Shown in pieces: positions 60,801 through 64,000 of a stretch of 64,000 bases of DNA; positions within the stretch are counted from its first letter, which is position 1, and the number at the start of each line of letters is the position of its first letter. The notes below the pieces were generated by a model. That model was not told where the DNA came from, did no database searches, and saw only the letters and a program-made list of their open reading frames with translations. The position numbers and the translations under genes are program-made. The stretch is from contig NC_058045.1 in assembly GCF_020085105.1 (NCBI RefSeq), positions 15,907,833 to 15,971,832 of the forward strand, read 5' to 3'. The stretch comes from Siniperca chuatsi. Lineage: Eukaryota; Chordata; Actinopteri; Centrarchiformes; Sinipercidae.

Positions 60801-61939
60801 GTTCAACTTGAACCTGACGGAATTGCTGTAGTTTTCCTGTTCAATGAGGAATTAGTACCAAATTTTGTGTGTGCTCACTTTCAATTTTCAAATAAAGTGG
60901 TTTAGATAGTCTAACTAAACTATTGGCTTGCTTACAACCTGTCGGATTGTCTGACTATTAATTTTGCTGCCAGATGGATGGGATGTTTTCTTGATACCAA
61001 ATCTCGTGCAATTGCTGTATGTAAAATTGTACTGGTGCGTTATCATTACCGATTAACATGATGGCCAAACCCAAGCTGATATAAACCGGAATTATCCCTT
61101 AATTAACTGAATGCATCAGTGATGACAAAGTCAGGGTAGATTAACACCAATGACCATCGATTGAGAAGGTACCTTTGAGAGATTTGAGGTGCTGCACAGC
61201 CATTCTGAGCACAGTGAGTTTGTCCAGTTTACGTGACATGGGGTTACAAGTAGGGATCATGGCTGAAAGTTTGTCAATCAGAGTGTTCATTTTGTCCCGT
61301 CTCCTCTTCTCAATTTGGCTGTGCGGTTCCCTGCAGAGACATTAAATAATAAATAATTTAGAAGATTCAAAGGACTTCAACAATGGACATTTTAACATTG
61401 ATGATAATATTACAAGTACGTAGGAATGTTGTAAATGTGGTGGTGTCAAACTTAACCTACCTGAAGCATTTCATTTTGACATGTTGGTCCTCTCCATCTG
61501 ACCTGTAGAGCAAAAAACAATCAACAAAAAACAAAAACAACAAAAAAACAAACAAAACAAAAAACACACATCTGAAATATATTTATGCCAAGCAACTATA
61601 TGCAAATGCACAATAGCACAAAATAAACAGGTAAACTCTGAAAGTCTTTAATTAGCACACCCGTTTTGGTCATCTTCCATATCTACGTCAGGGATGGAAG
61701 CTGATTTTGTATCCCTAGGAAGAAAATTCATGACTATTAATACCAATTAACAACAATTTAGGTCACAGGAATAATGGGATTTAGTGTAATCTAAATTAAA
61801 GCAACTTACTGGTTGTCCATGCTGCCCTTGCGCTTCCGGGGCATCTCCATGCTCAAGGACATGCCAGCAGCTGAGGATGGGGTCATCAGGCTGGGCAAAG
61901 ACACAGAACTGCAATGGTTTTCCTCAACCAGCACATCTT
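54827..61939 (-). CDS. bmal2: Clock bHLH-PAS transcription factor BMAL2/ARNTL2 (5' end missing)
   Basis: Partner of CLOCK/NPAS2; binds E-boxes in the circadian loop. Exons, 5' to 3': 61810-61939, 61661-61714, 61461-61502, 61173-61330, 60771-60836 (66 nt, probably optional), 60370-60449, 59953-60045, 59081-59198, 58738-58884, 57709-57952, 57320-57426, 56809-56959, 56641-56711, 56379-56493, 56080-56167, 55108-55207, 54827-54984. Phases close to about 640 codons. The basic region keeps the His/Glu/Arg E-box contacts ([15 protein letters not shown]). PAS-A is [24 protein letters not shown] is around [20 protein letters not shown]. The C-terminal activation domain has [13 protein letters not shown] and ends EEMHWSL. 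VKMKCFRE before the basic region and adjacency to ppfibp1 mark it as BMAL2, not BMAL1. The first exon here is entered in phase 1, so upstream exon(s) lie beyond 64000. The acceptor at 56711 is the least certain; 56699 also fits. Confidence 0.95.
58209..58228 (+). promoter_or_regulatory. ZNF143/STAF-like binding site in a bmal2 intron
   Basis: ACTACAGTTCCCATAATGC is a close match to the long vertebrate ZNF143 (SBS) consensus, roughly ACTACAATTCCCAGAATGC. Such sites usually sit at promoters. Here it lies in the intron between the exons at 58738 and 57952. Confidence 0.5.
60771..60836 (-). other. bmal2: 66-nt cassette exon of bmal2 between bHLH and PAS-A
   Basis: Acceptor TTGAACAG and donor CAG|GTAATA flank 66 bases that add 22 residues ([19 protein letters not shown] within them). 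Both neighbouring junctions are phase 1, so skipping preserves the frame and restores a BMAL-like [18 protein letters not shown] join. Human BMAL1/2 have no matching residues here that I know of. Confidence 0.65.
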
Positions 61940-62163
61940 CTGAAACACACAAGACACAATGAGCTATAACTGATTGTTAAGAGGTAAGGACTTGATTGCA
62001 AGCATCAATACGTTTCCTAGCACTACCGCATTTCATGCTATACATCTATCAGATTGCAGTCTCTCAGATGTAGGTGACAAACACACAAACAGTTGCATCA
62101 TATCCAGAGCTTGCCCAAACATGATCACAATGTTCTTATTAGGAGCTCACAAACAGTGTTGAT

Positions 62164-62567
62164 TAGGCCTGTCATGATAACTACTTTTGTTGGACGATAT
62201 ATTGTCCCAGAAATAATTGCGATAAATGATAGTCATTTTAAGACCAGTTTATGCCACTGATATAATGATAAGCATAATAATGCAAGTACACCCTTTTAAT
62301 TAACTTAAAATTCGAAAGAATATTCAGACATTGGAATTGGAATGTGAAAACAAATATTAAAACATCCTAAATAAAAACAAACAACCAAAACAATAAATAA
62401 AATGGACTCTCGGACTCTGTTAACAAAAACTGCACTAAATATTAAACATTTGGCACAAGGGTAGGCTATAGAGTCATTCATTCCTTCATTACCCAATATA
62501 GTAAAGGTAGGGAAAACCCTGCTGTTTATTCTGTCATCATGTTAGCTAAAATGTTGGTGATGTTCTT

Positions 62568-62605
<38 letters not shown>

Positions 62606-62742
62606 CATGTAAACACAATGGGCAATACCGAGGTCAGCAAAAATGACAGAGGTCATGTCCATTTACAATATGTCAATATTATGACAGGCGATAATTATAT
62701 ATCGTACGATAAGTCGATAACATAATTATTGTGACAAGCCTA
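62164..62742. mobile_element. hAT-like MITE
   Basis: Ends TAGGCCTGTCATGATAA and TTATTGTGACAAGCCTA are inverted repeats. Flanking 8-mers GTGTTGAT (62156-62163) and GCATTGAT (62743-62750) match at 6 of 8, fitting a decayed hAT 8-bp target duplication. Inside are GATATATTGTCCC-type sequence common in fish and a long A-run around 62573-62603. No transposase is encoded. Confidence 0.75.
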
Positions 62743-63775
62743 GCATTGATCAGTATCAGTCTACATAGTAGCAGGGACAGTGTTATTAAAGAGACAAAAC
62801 ACTCTCTGTTCATACTGGGAAAATCTGAAATGATGATGCCGCCCAATAAATGCATCAGCCACAAAATGTTTACACCACCGATTGTACAAGTGTGTGAAAA
62901 CAGCAACAGCTCCCTTACCAATCCATTTCAACTAAATTACATTTTGATACTATAATATTACAGATGTTATTATCAGACCCCCTAGTGTGGACTGCATGCA
63001 TGACTATTTACTAAGATTGGGAACATTGGTAATGTGTCAACATTTATTGCAGTAATCACTGGAGTACATGGATGTGGGGTTATTGCAGGGATAAAGCTCA
63101 TTTAAACTTTTGTATTGTGTCACCAATGAAGGTAGTAGAGCTTTAGATGTTGTTTTGTATCTTTTTCTTATCTGATACACTAACACCCACTAGCCCTCTA
63201 TTTAGGTTTATCATTTGCTGCAATTTAATTTTTCCCATATTGCCAAGATCAAGGAGAGAGATGTTTTCACATTTTGTCTCAGTATTTGATGAGAATGTAT
63301 CATTTATGTTATATCCCTGTGCCACCGCCAAATGAGATATGATATATTAAAAATCAGTCAGTTCCGGGCAATTATTTTTCCTGTCGATTATTTCAGCACG
63401 ACATTTGATCTGCATAAAGATTATTTAAGAGAACATATTACATTCTACTAGGACTTTGAATAACAGTAAACTTCATTATTGTTCGTTTCTTTGATTAATC
63501 GTTTAGCCTATAAAAATCATGTCAATTACATGTTACCAGAGAGTGATATAGCTTTGCTATTTTCTGAGAGCAGCCAAAACAACCACAAGTATCCAATTTA
63601 CAATATGAAACATGAAAAAAGCAGATCCTCACAATTGACTGTAACCAACATATGTTTAGTATTCATTAATAAAAGACTTTTACAATTAGCTGATTATCAG
63701 AATAGTCTTGTTTATTTTTGTTTATTAACTTTTTTCTCATGTGCCATGAAGTATCCTTCCAACCAAAACTAACTT

Positions 63776-63930
63776 TTTCTCCACCGGCCAAATGGCTAGT
63801 GAAAGTTCAAATTTACCAGCCACTCAATAGATTACTATTGTTTTTTTGGCTGGTGAGTAAAGCAAATCTACCAGCCACTTGCATATTTTACCAGCATTTG
63901 GCTGGTGCTAATTTTGTGCCCTGCAAACCA
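63776..63930. repeat. Repeat of CCAGCCAC / GGCTGGTG units
   Basis: Alternating direct and inverted short units (TTACCAGCCAC, GGCTGGTGAG, CTACCAGCCAC, TTTGGCTGGTG) occupy about 150 bases. It is probably part of an interspersed repeat; I cannot name it. Confidence 0.4.
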
Positions 63931-64000
63931 AAGACTACAGCAGGTGATTTTACTGGAGGAATGTTAATCAGTGAAATGACCTGCTCAGTGGAAACTTGTA

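Larger units (their letters stand above)
61940..64000. other. bmal2: bmal2 5' intron with repeats
   Basis: No coding exon is recognised in the last 2 kb. It contains a hAT-like MITE (62164-62742) and a repeat built of CCAGCCAC/GGCTGGTG units (about 63776-63930). The bmal2 transcription start must lie further right. Confidence 0.55.

Overview
The window is vertebrate nuclear DNA from a ray-finned fish, most likely a percomorph teleost. Evidence: intron-rich genes with GT-AG junctions, proteins that read like fish orthologues, many CA microsatellites, and short DNA transposons of types I associate with percomorph genomes. I assembled exons by eye from splice signals and reading phase. Phase closes across all accepted junctions in every gene but one (the + strand gene at 20009).

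Layout. Five recognisable genes lie head-to-tail on the minus strand. (1) polr3b, second-largest subunit of RNA polymerase III: start codon at 12988, 15 exons down to 682, C-terminal half beyond the left edge. (2) A secreted EndoU-type endoribonuclease, 18636 to 14128, 8 exons, about 314 aa, with a 5'-truncated LINE in intron 5. (3) ppfibp1 (liprin-beta-1), 39867 to 24425, 26 coding exons, about 983 aa, with likely 5' UTR exons at 44843-44967 and from 45702. (4) A photoreceptor-type neuronal calcium sensor of the GCAP/GCIP family, 50994 to 47536, 5 exons, 198 aa. (5) bmal2 (arntl2), clock bHLH-PAS factor, 61939 to 54827, with its first exon(s) beyond the right edge. One unrecognised Ser/Pro-rich gene lies on the plus strand between genes 2 and 3 (20009-22462); its reading frame breaks at a run of seven C.

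The rest is intron and intergenic DNA: hAT-like MITEs, a Tc1-like remnant split by a later insertion, a near-perfect 87-bp foldback inside a TIR element, LINE fragments, a polypurine stretch of about 1 kb, and microsatellites, one of which supplies a 5' splice site of ppfibp1.

The genes do not form a pathway. bmal2 and ppfibp1 are neighbours in mammals too, which supports the bmal2 rather than bmal1 call. I see no clearly new biological system. The best leads are the broken-frame plus-strand gene, the ppfibp1 upstream ORF that stops six bases before the main start, the microsatellite splice donor, the bmal2 cassette exon, and a ZNF143-like site in a bmal2 intron.
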